From: Aphis gossypii
Lineage: Eukaryota > Arthropoda > Insecta > Hemiptera > Aphididae
Direction of reading: 5' to 3'
DNA: 64,000 nt
Assembly (NCBI RefSeq): GCF_020184175.1
Contig: NC_065532.1
Location: forward strand, 5,022,001 to 5,086,000
Of the stretch, positions 47,649 through 62,300 are shown in pieces. The position numbers were made by a program, and so were the translations under genes. The notes below the pieces were generated by a model. That model was not told the DNA's origin. It saw nothing but the letters and a program-made list of their open reading frames with translations, and searched no databases. The stretch's first letter is position 1, and every line of letters begins with the position of its first letter.

Positions 47649-50011
47649 ATATTGATAAAAAAAATTTTAATTTTAAGTAAAAATATCTACAAGTTAATAA
47701 TTATGAAATCAAAATATTTAGAAAATTATTTTAAATTTTGACACTGCATACATATTCGTTTTTGAATTACAACAAAACACCAAAATCGTTAAAGGAAAAA
47801 TATTTTTTTCAAATAATTATTAAAAATGTAAGTGACTTTCCAGTTCTAATTTTTCTTATAGGCAGAATAACTTTTAAGAAATCTTATATTCAATTTTGAG
47901 ATAGGTTTGGTTAACTAAGTAAAAATAACTATTTCAGTTTTGTGGTTGTAATTAAAAAAATAAATAATTTTCCTAAAACTAATACCACTAATAAATTGTC
48001 TTAGATTATAAACGTCGAATTTTTTTGTTACATTATTTTGGATACACATACATCAACATTTTCACCTTCACTTTTTATATACATACAAATATCAGGTTAG
48101 GTTAATGCCCTAAGGGGCAGGCATGAACTAAAGTCAAGTTGAATTCTTCAGACTGATATTTAAAAGTAGATAACCATGATTGGTTTAACCTGCTGTTGCC
48201 GTTGATTCTAATTCTAAAAGCAACGGAAAAGGTTTCTCAATCATTGAAGTTTTTAATGGCACTGTAGGTTTTGATTTTTACCAAATGGTATTTTTTACTA
48301 TTGAATTGTATTCAATGTTTTACTTCTACTGTCACCATCACTTTTCTTTTGAGTATATTTACTGGAGTTTTACAATTTCAAAAACTAATAAAATCACTAA
48401 ATAAATTTTTAACAATATTAATATAACATAGTGTGATGAATCGAAAAAATAAAAATAAAATAAAATAGATAGATGGAGCAAAAGAAAGGAATAATATTAA
48501 CAGACTAAGCTAAATTATTGATGTTTTATTTTATTATTTTTTAATTAAATAACATTTGAATTGACTTATTGTCCATGCATTTTTTACATTTCAGCATACA
48601 ATAGTTAGGTATCTTAATTATAAATAATAGTACATTGTATACTTTCACATTAAGTGATTGTTTCATATTTAGTAAATAGTAAATAGGTATAATAAGTAAT
48701 TTAGATAAAAAAAAAAAAAAGAAAAAAACAATATTTGGCAAATGTTTAGAAAACATTATACAAATAAAAAATAAAAGTATATCAAGAGTACTTTTAAAAA
48801 TATTGCGAAAAAACTTCAATACAAATAAAATTAGACTCCAAGTGGAGTCTAAATGATTAGGATATTTAGTGATCACTTAGACAATATGTATGTATATACA
48901 ATACATACATTATATTTATATATAAACATATTGCCTCATTGATGTACACATTACTTAAAGCTATTAAATAGAAAAAAATACCTCTTCAATTGAGTAACAA
49001 TAATAATAATGATAATATAACAAAGAAATGCACATGTAATTATTATTTACTACATGATTAATATAAATATTATTCTATTGAAAAAAAAAAAAAATGAATA
49101 ACATTACTCCTAATATAGGAAATAGTATCACGAGAGCACTAGTAACAAGTTAACAATATAAGAATAAATACCAATAAAGAAAAAAAAAAATTAACATTAT
49201 AAAAGTTTATTTTACTTTTTTCCGTTTTGTGTCTTTTTGTTTGGTAATAAAAAAAATTGCATACCCTCAAAACACGTAGCTTAAGTATTTATTTTATAAT
49301 TCTGTTATAATAGGATATATTTAAATAAATATCCATAAAAATAAAATATTTTACGTAATATATATAATATTATAATGTGTTTAAACATAATGCCTAACAA
49401 AATTTAACTCTAACCTTTCAGTGAAACATTTCAACAAAATTGATTACTTCAAAACTGTATTCAAAATAAATTATGTATGTTTACTTAATTCTAATAATAA
49501 CCTTAAGCAAAATTAGTAATATAAGACTTGACATTTTGAAAAATTAAAATACTTTGTGACATTGTAATATACTGATATCACATATTATTTTACTATTAAT
49601 TAATTTTTTTGTTCAGTTACATGCATATATAATATATATAAATATAAATACATTTATATTTATTATTTTTACATAATAACTATGCGATAAATGTAATATA
49701 AATTAAAACATCTAGTGAACACATAAAAATAAAAGTGAGATCCATTAATATATCACTTTATCTCTTAACCTAATAGACTTTGTAAATGTAAATATAAAGA
49801 AGTTTTTCTCCGGGAAAAATATTTTGTTTAAAAATCAAACGAATAAAAATACTTTATAGTTATTTAGGAGTGAGAGTCAGTCCTGATGTAAAAAAAAAAA
49901 TATTAACTTATAAACATTTTATGAATTTAATTTCTTTTATCTTTATATATATATATTGACGTCTTTCGTTTTAAAAAACTATTAAAACCCATCCTGGACA
50001 ATTTACATGTT
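47649..50011 (-). other. Marf1: Marf1 3' UTR and flanking AT-rich DNA
   Basis: No coding sequence is supported. On the minus strand many AATAAA signals (TTTATT on plus, for example 49288-49293) follow the stop at 50012, so the 3' end cannot be chosen. Poly(A/T) runs occur near 48709-48726, 49080-49094 and 49180-49190. A small ORF (48541-48876, minus) is AT-driven hydrophobic noise. Confidence 0.45.
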
Positions 50012-50389
50012 CTAATGAAAACGATCACCACTCAATTGATGAACTAAATGTTGATTTTGATCACCTAAAAACCGAAAATGGAGTATTTTGTATACTTGAT
50101 TACTATAAAAACTAATTTCTGTAGAATTATTACCTTGATCGTTGGTATTTGATAATTCATTGTTGCCCACTATTGGGCAGCAAAACTGATTGTCATTGTA
50201 ATGATTGTTATTGTTGATTGTAGTGATGGGTTTGTACTTGTCACCAAACGGAGGACACAATTCAGTTGGCATGGGCACCTGCGATGGATGAGGAGCTTGT
50301 GGCGAAGTACAGTTTACCAGTGACATAGGACTCATGTTGAATATGTTTGGATGTAACTTTAGAGCTGGAAGTTTTACCACCACAGGTGT
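50012..50389 (-). CDS. Marf1: Marf1 terminal exon(s): Pro/Asn-rich C-terminus
   Basis: Starts after TTTTTTTAG with [20 protein letters not shown] and ends at TAG (50012-50014). A probable 69-nt intron (50133-50065, CAAG|GTAATA to TTTTTAG|GTG) lies inside; it is in frame and free of stops, so both spliced (coding 50389-50134 and 50064-50012) and unspliced forms translate. The tail is rich in Pro, then Asn/His, and ends LSGDRFH. No known domain. Confidence 0.8.
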   Translation of the reverse strand, partial: TPVVVKLPALKLHPNIFNMSPMSLVNCTSPQAPHPSQVPMPTELCPPFGDKYKPITTINNNNHYNDNQFCCPIVGNNELSNTNDQGNNSTEISFYSNQVYKILHFRFLGDQNQHLVHQLSGDRFH

Positions 50390-53300
50390 CTAAAAAAATC
50401 ATAAGATTGGTAAGAAAACAAAATATATAGATTATTTTTATTTGTTTTTTTTTTAATAATATGATGATCTTTAAGTTCAGATACAATTAAATCGCTCCCG
50501 AGAGTTGATCACATGAATTGGTATTTATCTACTGATCAAGCTGTACTAGAAATCTGGAAGTTGAATAAAAACCTCTACGGATTTCTCGACACACTTTACA
50601 TAGTAAGCAAATACCTATCATCAGCTCGGCCTATTGAAATATCATCATGTCTTTATTTTGATCAATCATAAACATACACCACAGTAAACAATTTCTTATT
50701 TTATAATTATTTGGCTGAAAAAAATTGTAATATGCATATATTTTTTAAATAAGTTTCTGTAATGTATAAATTATTAATTAAAATTTTAAAATTGTTTGTA
50801 CTTCTGCAGGTGTTCCCCAAGGCAGCAGTGATATCGCTCCTTTCTTACATACAATCTACACGTCGGACCTACCCACATCTATAGATACTACAGTTGGTAC
50901 ATATGCTGATGATACCGCCTTATTATTGGCCATATCATAGCATCTCAACGACTGCAAACTCGTCTGAACACTCCACAATGATTCACCAATTGGAACACAA
51001 AAATTAATTAATCCAAGTCTTCCTTTGTCACTTTCTCATTCAGACCTCATAACTGCCCAGCTGTATAAATAAACAACATCAACAACCTCCACTACACTGA
51101 AGACAAACACTTGACAGGAGCTTAACCTGATCTCCTCATCTTAAGAATAAGCGTAAGAGATTCAATTCCAGACTCCATTTGTTAAAGCCCCACTAATTCG
51201 CTCTTTAACTATACCAGTAATCATTTTTTTTATAAGTCTTCTTCGACCAATTTGGACCTATGGTATTGTAATTTTGGGCTCTACTAAAAACTCAAATAAC
51301 CAAAGTATACAATCATTCCAAAACATCTGTTGACGTGTAATCACTGGTGCAACCGGGTTCGTCTCTTGGAGTCTTTAAATTCCGACCTCAAAATTACCAT
51401 CCATCAACAACACAGCTGCTAGCTACTACGAACACTTCTACTCAGAAATTCATATTCGGAGGTGTCACAAATGTGTGATTTTCCCCCCTCGTGTATATAA
51501 CCTGTAAAATATCTGTTAACTATTTATATTACCTATTGTACAAAATGTATAGATTGTAATTCTTCAAAATAAAGTCAAATATTTAAAAAAATAAACATTT
51601 GTGTAAATTAATACCATCCATATACAAAATCAGAATTTGGTAATAAGCATATAGTAATAAGTTTTTTTAAACAAAGGTAAACTAGACTAAACACGTCAAC
51701 GGATCTATCATGTTATAATCCATTTTTATCATATCACCCCAAAGTTCATCATATTTAGAGTTCAATGTAAATTACATTTTATTAGATGACATTTAAAATA
51801 TAATAACCCCATCTAAGTCATCCAACAACTTCAGAAGTGGGGGATGACTTATGAAGTTGGTCAATAATTAATTATAAAAAAATGAACTGGGCTGGTTCTA
51901 ACACATTTACAGAAATAAAAAATCAATTAACACTGTCGTTAGGCACAGTACGTGGCGCACACTATTGTTCACACACTGCCCGAACACTGGTTGACAGTAG
52001 ACTGACTATATAAAATAAAATATGAGGGAAGTCCTAATAATATACCGATACCCTACATCTTATCTTACAATATATATGTTACACTATAGACATATTTTTA
52101 AATATAAAGCTAAAATATATAATAATTACTAATTAATATTTTTTGTGTAAATTAATACCATACATGTACAAAATCAGAATTTGGGAATAAGCATATAATA
52201 ATAAGTTTTTTGAACAATGGAAAACTGGACAAAACAAGTCAACAGATCTACCATGTTACAAACCCATTTTTATCATATGGCCCCCAAGCTCATCATATTT
52301 AGTGTTTAATATACATACATTTTTATTAGATAAAATAATAATACAATAACCACATCTAAGTAATCCTACTTCTGAAGTTGTAGGATGACATAGATGGGGA
52401 TTGAACTGTACTGGTTCTAACATATATATATATATTATTATGTATAAAAAAAAATACTATAGGTTATAATGCATTTACAGAAATGAAAAACACAATAGAT
52501 TATAAAATAAATTACCACTGTCGCTAGGCATACATACTGCCCGAACACTGGTTGACAGAAGACTGACTATAAAATAAGATATGAGCGAAATCCTAACTAT
52601 ATATTGATAGCCTACACCTTATCTTATCTTATAATATATCTTTATATCACTACAAGCATATTTTTAAATATGTAACTGAAATATATAATTACCAATCATT
52701 ATTTTCTGTGTAAATAAATAGATATTTATACAAAATCAGAATTTGGGAATAAGCATATAATAATAAGTTTTTTGAACAAAGGAAAACTGGACAAAACAAG
52801 TCAACAGATCTACCATGTCATAACCTATTTTTATCATATGGCCCCCGGGATCATCATATTTTGTTTATTAATTACATCATAAAATTAATTTTAATTTTTA
52901 ATATTGATTCGTATTATACAAATTTAATACGATTTTATTCATTAAGGTTTTTAACTAGCAGTAGGTTATCAAAAAGTTAAGCGTAAGACTAAGTAGATAC
53001 TTAAATGATTGTAGTAAATGTGCATATAAGAATGATCAAAAAGGTTAACTGTTAAAACTTAAAAATATTTGTAATGTTGATCAGTTATAAATCGCTTCCG
53101 AGAATGATCACGCAAACAATGTTTTTAACAGATTAACATAAATTGCTCAATATTGGGAAAATGATCTCGACCAACAGAGATTAATATGAAACCTTGTTTA
53201 ATACATCAAGTCAGACTCGGCCTGTTATCATCATTTTCAACATTTATATACATTTATGATTTATTCAAATTATTTATTAATATACACTGTTGTCTTGAAT

Positions 53301-56300
53301 AAAAATAAAAATCTGAGTAAAAATATATTGTTACCTTATTCTCGTCTGATAGCAAAACATTGTTCTCACTGAAACTCTCATTGAGGTTCATTAAGCTCGT
53401 ATCAGGTTTACTACAATGATTCTTTTCAGTTTGATCTTGCATGGGCGATTTCATTATATTGTTAGGCAAATGAATACCTACGCCTGTTTAACAAGCATTA
53501 AGTTTTTAATAGGATTTATTATAATTATCACAATAATATATTATATGATAATTGCATTTATTGTACTCCGTGATCCAAATGACTTACTGGCAAGTTCTTT
53601 GTTGAGCACAATGTACCGTTTTGGTGGCTTGTTTTCAATGAGGACTGTATGTGAAATACTATTTATCAGTGCCATTACGGACTGATATCCATAAACAGCA
53701 GGCTGGATGGCAGTGCCAAATAGACGTAAATAAGCGGCTTCAAGGGATGTCAACAACAATCGACCATCTGAGATCATTAACAGACGATACATGTCTTGAG
53801 CGAACAATTGTAAAGGTGTCAACTGTACATATTCTTCTCCAAATTTAGTCTTGACAATCTAAATACACACTTTGCTATAATAAAAAATATCTGAAACATC
53901 ACTAGAATTCTATCTATTATTACCTTAATAGTTTCACTAAGTTTCTCTTGCATGGTTTCAATGTTTATGGATTCGCCAAACATTGTTTGGTACACAGACT
54001 GAAACTGCAATACAGACATCTTATCATTGGACGAGTGTTCCATCAGTACACGACGAACTTTCAGAGATAATCTTTGGGCCTCTTTGCGATCCACTGCTAT
54101 CAAAAACAATTCACCATGGTTGTCTATTACCTATAACACAACAAATTTTTTAAATTATTAAAAAAAAAATTCATACAGTCTATACTACATAAGCCTATAA
54201 TTTTCATCAAATATAGAGTAAAATATACTATAGAAAGGATTATAGGGATAATAGACTAAAAGGCTAATGTTCTTTAGAATTAATTAACAAATCACTTTTC
54301 TAGATCATAAAATTCATAAATCATAATTTATGTAGACACAATCAAAAATAATGGCAAAAAAACTGGCATAAAATAAATTCAGACTAAGGAAAAACAAAAT
54401 CACAACACACGAATAACTGAATCTTGAATTTCAAAAAATAAAAGAAAAACAATACTTAGAGAATTAGACGCACCAGAATAACACATGGTTTTTTGTTTAT
54501 GTCAAATATCTATGTATATACCGAGTAACACTAAAAATCAAACGTCATCTACTGACAGAATATTTTATACACAAAGAAGAGCTCAACGAATGCAAAATAC
54601 CAAGATAACCTAAACACAGTGGTAGATCCCAAGCCTGAAGCCTGAAAACAACTAAAATTTATTAATATTATTATTAAAAAAAACCAAATTATACAGTTAA
54701 TTAAAATTAAAAAAAAAAGTATTTAATAAAAAAGAGAACTACAAATGTAATTAACTAACGTACAACATACTATAAAGTATATTTCAATACTTTTTTTTTT
54801 TTTAATCAAAGAAAAAAATATTTAAATATTGATTGGAACAAATAGTTAATTACATTTGTCAGTTCTAGTGGAGTAATATATCACTCTATATAATTGTAAA
54901 CTAAATCATAGCTGGTTATTTCAATTCAATTTACAACAAAATTAAAACCAATTAGACTGAATGAAATAGTGACAATTCATTTTTTTTTTTTTAAGTTAAC
55001 AATTACTATTTATAGTTTTATTCAGAAAAACCATCATTATCAATATTGGTTTCAAAAAGCTTAATTATCTAATCAAGACCAGTTATACAAATATTCCGTG
55101 TTCTAAATATAATAATTATCCAAGATTTATCAACATTCAAGTTCAAATTGTTATAACCTTCCAATTGTTTTAATAAACATGACATTTCATTGGAAGCTAA
55201 TAATCTAGCGGTTTCTAAACTTTCGTAAAACACAGATTCCTGATGAAAGACTTTTAGAAAATTATGGACTTGACTTATCAACTTTTTTTAAATAAAATAT
55301 CTCAAGTTATGTGCCTAGACTTGAACCACCGATAGAGTGCTCACAGCTTCCAAACATAAGTGTCACTCACATTTAAGAATCATTGGTCTAAAATATTATT
55401 ATATTATATTCTGTATTACCTTGACAGCATCATCGAGCTTTTGTAACAGTTCAATAAGCGTCTCACATTCATACACAGAAGGTTTGAGACCATAGCCGTA
55501 CTGCCATAAGAAGGCGTTTTGTAGCTGACTGATTTGCAATGGGTAAACAGCTAAAGCGGCCAACTGATCACCAAGCACTTTTTGTTTCACTTCAGTTGTC
55601 AATGAGACACGGCGCTCTCCTTCCAAATCATCTTCAATCTATAATAGATGATTATTAATGATTGTAAAATTAGTTATAACCATACCATATTTCAATAAAT
55701 TTAGTAAACGAACAGACAAACAGATTTTTAAAATAAAAATATATGACACTTATTTACAATATTTTATGCAATAATATTGAATATCGACTATCTAATAAAA
55801 AAAGAGTTATCATTTGAACATAATACTTAAATAATCAAAACTCTTATTTAACTATATATTTTAATTAATTATTATTTCAAAAAAAAATAAGTTAAGTAGT
55901 TATAAACTTATAATGCAAACCATAGGTGTGCGCAGGGGGTATGCAGGGTATGCAGCTACATACCCTGAACGAATACAGAGCTTCACAAATATCAAAGACC
56001 ATTTTTCAATATCCCCCCCATTGCCCCTCCCCTGTATCCACATAGTGGCAGCTTTCTGCATACCCTGGAAAAGAGACCTGCGCACGCCTATGATGCAAAC
56101 TGTTAATTAATTTTATTTAAATAACTTAATTTAAACATAACTTAAATAACTAAAAAGTTATAAAAAATTAAATAAATTAAAATTAGATACCAAATACACA
56201 TAATGAACGTAGACACAGTTAAAGCAAAAAATTTAAAACAAAACATTTTTTTAAATCATATTAAGTTTTAAAAATGAATAGATTTTTTTTTAAGTTTTAA

Positions 56301-59300
56301 GTTAAATAGATAAACAAAATACATATAATTTACAAATGTTATCATTGTTCTCATATCTCATTTAATAATATTTCGAATTAAAAGGAATTATAAAACATTG
56401 ATGAATTTAATAGGATTATCGGAATCAGAATTTAAGATATACAAAACACATCGCGAAAAATGACAACTACTGACCGTTCAATAGCCATGACACGTAATAT
56501 ACTTACGTGTAAAATATACTTTAATCCACAATTATTAACAAAAATAATGGATACATCTTAGAACGTCGTAAACACGTATTTATGGGTAAATATTACACAA
56601 ACCGACACCGAAAAAACTCACACAAACGAAATAATAACACCTTGAAAATACCTTTACGATGTGCGGTATTGATTCAAACAGTTCAATTAATTTTGTAAAT
56701 CCGAAATCGGCTACTTTACATTGATGACCGAAATGATGATGGTACGAAGGTATGAACTTATTAAATAATAGACAACACTGCGGAGCGTGACTTAGTAACT
56801 CTATTACCTAGATAAAGATTATTATTGTAATTAATATTGTTTCAAAATTCGATTGTACCAGGTATCACGAAATTTTTCCTCAAATCGAATCGCCAACAAT
56901 TATTATTGAAACTTACTTCTTTTGCAAAAGCTTTAGTGCGTTCAATCTCCTCTGGAGTTTGTTCTCGTTTAGGGATCGCCACTGATTTTTGACCGTCCAG
57001 ATGACCAATGACGACTGTATTTTCAGATACTTGCGACAATAGATCATCGAGAGAACACAACCCATAATCGACTGGGTCAAAAGCGCGACCCAAAGTTTTC
57101 TCGAACAGTGTACTAAATTCAACGATGGGAACTTGTTTGCTAGCCACAGATTTAAGCACGCGCAATAAATCGGAAGTAAATCTCCGTACTTGCGCTTTGT
57201 GCGACAACGTCATGAAACGTTTGTTACCCTCACCAAATACCTGGAAAAAAAATGTATTGCTATATCCTTACTAGTTATTAACGTATCGTGGAAAAACATA
57301 TAGGGATTTTAATAACTTATAATATTAAATACTATGTCTACTCTCATAATATAAATTTGAAAAAATTTACTTAGTTTTTGCAAAATTCTGGATGACACTA
57401 CACTTGCATTTGTTCTCTATCATACAAATGTACGGTAAATTTACAATTAATGAAATTTAATAATAAGAACATTATTTGTGTCGGCATACCTACACCAATT
57501 TTGTACGATATTAGGTATGAGCATTTTTATTTCGCTATTTTATATACGTAAAATTCGTTAAAAAAATATAATTATCTTGTAACCTGTTAAATGTTTTTAC
57601 CATTAATTTTATAATAGGTAAACTCACTTTAGTTTTTAAGCTAACGAAGATAAAAATGAAATACTAAGTGTGCACTTGCTATGTTATACATTTGTAACTT
57701 GCAAAACAAAAATAATTAATCGGGGTGTTAAAGGTCCTAAATATGTGTATCATTTAAAAGTAATTTATTATTTTAATCTACGTTAATTATTAATTACATA
57801 TTATACACCTATAATAATAGGCTATAAGCTGAAATTATCAAAAATTTGAAAATAAAAAATATAATTGAAAGTAAAATTACTTCAAACACTAATATTTGAC
57901 TTAAATTTAATTCACTCATAAATTATCTTATCTAAAATATACAAAAAGATAAATAAAAAAAGATAAAATTTAATACAAAAAAATACTATAAAAAATGTCA
58001 ACATATTGTACAAAACTGTTGTATATATTTTAGATAAGACAATTTTGAATTTTCATAATATATGAAAATAATGATAATAATGAAGTCTAATTAGGCAATG
58101 ACTATATGGTAATATATTAATGTTTATAAAAACTTCATAAAATAATATATATTTTAAATATTATAAGAATGTGTTAGGAGGAAAGAGGAGCAAAAATCAA
58201 AATATTTTATTTTCATATACATCAACAACTGCATATTATGTAAATTACCTGTACGATGTTAGGTAGTGCTTCTAAGAGGTCGATGAGTTTGGTAAAACCA
58301 TAATCAGCAACGCGACATTGACGGCCAAAATGGTGATGGTATGCTGGGATGAAGCGATTGAAAGACATAGTACAATGAGTACAGGTCTTTAACAAATCAA
58401 CTAGTTCACGGCTCAGCAAAGCCAAATTATTTGCCAATGGTGGACTAATGCTTTTCAATCCACTTACACTGGCTATGAAACATTCAGTGTTGGATAGGAT
58501 CAATAAATATTAAACATAATAAAACAGATCATAATACAATAGATCTAACATTATAATGCATTACCTTCTGATTTAGTGTCAGACTCTTGAGTAGAAGACC
58601 TGACAGACATATTGCCAATGTCAGAAGCCGAAGACGTTGTAAGGTATTTGATACCGATACTACAACTTTGCAACAGTTCAACACCACTGACAGCAGTCAC
58701 AATATGTTCCAAAGGCACACCATCTTCATCTACTTGTAATGTTTCATTGAACGAAGCTTCGTAGCAATCACAAATACTAATAACATTTTATTTTTAAATT
58801 CATTACACATGGGTTCTTCAAGACAATACAGCTATAAATTAGTAAAAAATGAATTGTTTATTATTTACGTGGCCAAGATTAGATAATTATTGTGGGATGA
58901 TATCAGTGAATGTAAACGTTTAGAGAACTCATTTAGCGACACTTTAACGTTGGGCAATGCAGGCATTTCTAATTCTGCCCAACCCTTATCGTCGGTAGGT
59001 TTTGTAATTTTGGCGTGAATCGGACAGTACGAAACCGCATCGCCTTTGTCCTAAATATATAATACACATTAATAATATAATAAACAATAAAAAAATAATA
59101 ATAATATAGAAATATATTGATCAGGTATTCTGAATACAAGCAGATAAATGTCACATTGTGAAACTTACTAAATTAGACATGGGCATAGAAGATGAAGAAG
59201 AAGGTTGGTGGTGAAGGGGCGATGGAGTGTTACGGTATTCTGGGTTTAAGCTAATGATCCTATGATTTGGTTCTTCGGTGATCAAGCACACATCCTTCAT

Positions 59301-62300
59301 TTTATAAAGATCCGATACGGATACTGAAGTCATGAAGCGGTTTTCAAACATTTCACGGAATTTGAAGAGGGGTAGACGTTGCCCAGGAACTTCCATCAGT
59401 ATATATGCTATCTGAGACCTATAAGAGCAAGCACACACAATATGATTAAGGAATTTGAATCACAGTGAAACAATGTTGTAATATATTGTTAGAATCGTAT
59501 ATTTACCTTAGCAACGTGGGATTTTGAGGGTAACCTGAGTGAGCATAAGCGATCATAATTCTTTTGAATCCAATTTTACGTCTGTGAAGTTTAGAAATGG
59601 CATACTGTGCATCCTGAGGACTAGACACACGGACAGCTGCTGCAAAATTACCGTCAGACTGATAAAACACAGACACATGTAACACCTGTAAACATTTTAA
59701 ACAACATAATAGAGTTTACATTCAAATCTCACACATCATGTTTAATATGCATACCATAACATGTTCCCTGAAAGTGTTAAATAATATATTTTTCATCTCA
59801 ACAGAGTCAATGTTCTGATCTAAATTTGTAACATGCAAGTCTACTGGATTACTCTGTTGGGCCATAAGTACTGGTGGTGCTTGATTTGTTGCCAAATTGT
59901 TATAAGATGGAGATATGGGGTGAAAGTATCGCTGAAGAAATGTTGAAAATATTATATATTATATTGTTTATATGTTTTATAAACTAAAACATAGAATAAA
60001 ATAAAAAATTTTCTCACATCTGGATTGGTATTCTCCATCAAAGTTGGTGGACTAACTCTCCTAGAAACATTGACTATTGGGGGTGGTGGAACTGAAGTGT
60101 TGACACCAAACATCATGTATGGTGGTGGGCCATTCGAACTGATCATGCTAGCAGTTGAACCGACCTTAATTCCAAATAAAAAGTTAGTACATAAAATTCA
60201 AAGTTGCGCTTAAAATAATTAAAAAAATAATAAATTATTATAGTCTTGGTTTCTTACTTGAGTATCCATTTGTGATGTTCCGCCGATTCCTCTTTTTAAA
60301 ATTGTTATTGGTGTACCGTGACCCATTGTTGTTGGATAACCGTGTCGCATCCAGTTTTCATTTTGTTTTACTGTGGAAAATTATTTTTACAATTTAGTTT
60401 TACACCAATCAAAATTAACACTATAATTAATTTTAATAGTATATTACAAGGTATTTGTGGAGTTAATGGTTGAGTGTGAGTAGTATCAAGCTGTTCCTGA
60501 GTGTCCTTGGTCATCTGTTTTCCTTTATAATTAATTGGACCTCTTACCCCATTCTAGTAAAAAATTAGTTTATAGTTAAATAATATTATTAACTATTAAA
60601 TATATAATATGCTGTCTAAGAATAATTCTTATTAATCCAATGTTAGAATTTCAAACGAACCACCTCTCATAACTCAATCCAAACAATAGTTGAGAATAGA
60701 TGCAGGAAATACATTATAATAATTAAAATATTTTGAAAATTGTATCATGCAAAGAAAATTCGAACATAAACAATAATAATAATATGTAATAAACAAAATA
60801 AACAAAATAAATTTTATTAAAAAATGGTTTGTGTACATTTTTGGTTTAACCCATATATTTGTTTGGTTATTGTTCAAAAAAATGAAATTTTTAAATTTTT
60901 ACTTATAACTCCCTTCCATTTGGTTACCAAAACAGATTCTATAAATATTATCCAGCATAAAAATCAGTTGAAAACCCAAAATAGAGGAATGAAATCCTTA
61001 ATTATGATTCCATTTAGAAACCTAGTTAAAAAGAGAAGCTGACTTGAAAAAGTTTGGTAACTAATAACGTAGGTAATACATCTACCCTGATAGTCTGTCA
61101 TGACATTTGAAAATTTAATACTACAGTAATTAAATAATGCAATATTAAAAATAATAATAATAATAAATTAGTTTTTAACTCTTATATAACTAGTTATAAA
61201 TTACTTAATATAAAAAAACACGTTTTTAACTAACAATAAATTTATTATATTAAAATGTATTATTATAAATTTCAGACAAACTATTATGATTTCTTTTTTT
61301 TTTTAATTTGAATGGTATGTTGTTTAGTAAAAATGATAATATGAATACACTTGTTTTTAAAATAAATGTTCCTTACACTAGCAATAATAAAAATTCCAAA
61401 AATGTATTTCATAAAATTACTTACTACAGGTATTTGAGGTCCATTTAACCATGTTTGTATACCAACAGAATTTGATGTCAACCAAGGATTATGATTTCTC
61501 ATTGAGTTATCAACACTAGAGTTCATTTGTGACATTCCAAAACCACCTTTGATTTGCTGACCGTACAAACTAGATAAAATAAAATATAAATTGGTTAAGT
61601 ATAAAAACCATGAGCCAATTAATACTAGAAATAGATTTTGTTTAACATTTACCCAAATTTTCGATTTTCAAAAGTGGCAGGGGGAGTAACAGGGGTCATA
61701 TTGAACCGGGAATGCATATTGTTTGTTGAAGAATACTGAATAGTAGTGGCAATGTGTTGTATATTTTCTTCTCTAGTCTGCACAGGAACAGGTCTACCTA
61801 AATGAATTTAAGAATTCAATATTAGAATAAAATAAGAAATTTGGATGTAATTATTGTACATACTTATGAAACTAGTGGACGATGATTCTTCTTTAACTGC
61901 AAATGGTAAACTAACAACAATTTGACTATTAAACACACGTTCCTTATTCATTCGTTTTTGAGCTCTAGAGAGTAATTATATTAAAATAAAAATCATTAAA
62001 ACAAATTTAATTTATTTATAATAATATCATATTGCATTATATAATAAGTACAATTAGTAATAAAAAAATTACCATGCTTTTTAAAAATTTCTATGAAAAA
62101 AAAGGACTAGATAACATTAAAACAATGATAAATATAAATCACAAATTTAAATAAACTATAATAATTAAATTAAGACACAAAGTATGAAATTATTGAACAA
62201 ATAAATTAAAACTCAATGAAGTAATTGAGTGCATGACTGCAACGAAAGGCTGCTCCAAAAATACTATTGAAAGTTCAATGGTAACAGAAACCAAATATAT

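Larger units (their letters stand above)
50390..53334 (-). other. Marf1: Last Marf1 intron, filled with repeats
   Basis: A phase-0 intron holding a Jockey-like remnant (50806-51595), a three-copy tandem array (51598-52870), and two diverged direct copies of a block of roughly 180-200 bp (50489-50690 and 53088-53270) near its two ends. Confidence 0.75.

Noticed and set aside
48541..48876. 111-codon minus-strand ORF
   Set aside because: A run of Phe and Ile from poly(A/T) tracts in the Marf1 3' flank; no family resemblance.
50938..51470. An active reverse transcriptase gene
   Set aside because: Stops and frame shifts follow the YADD motif and the 5' part is missing, so it is a remnant.
53416..53685. 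Plus-strand ORFs over Marf1 exons (also 60025-60213 and 62413-62619)
   Set aside because: They are antisense shadows of the RRM and LOTUS exons.
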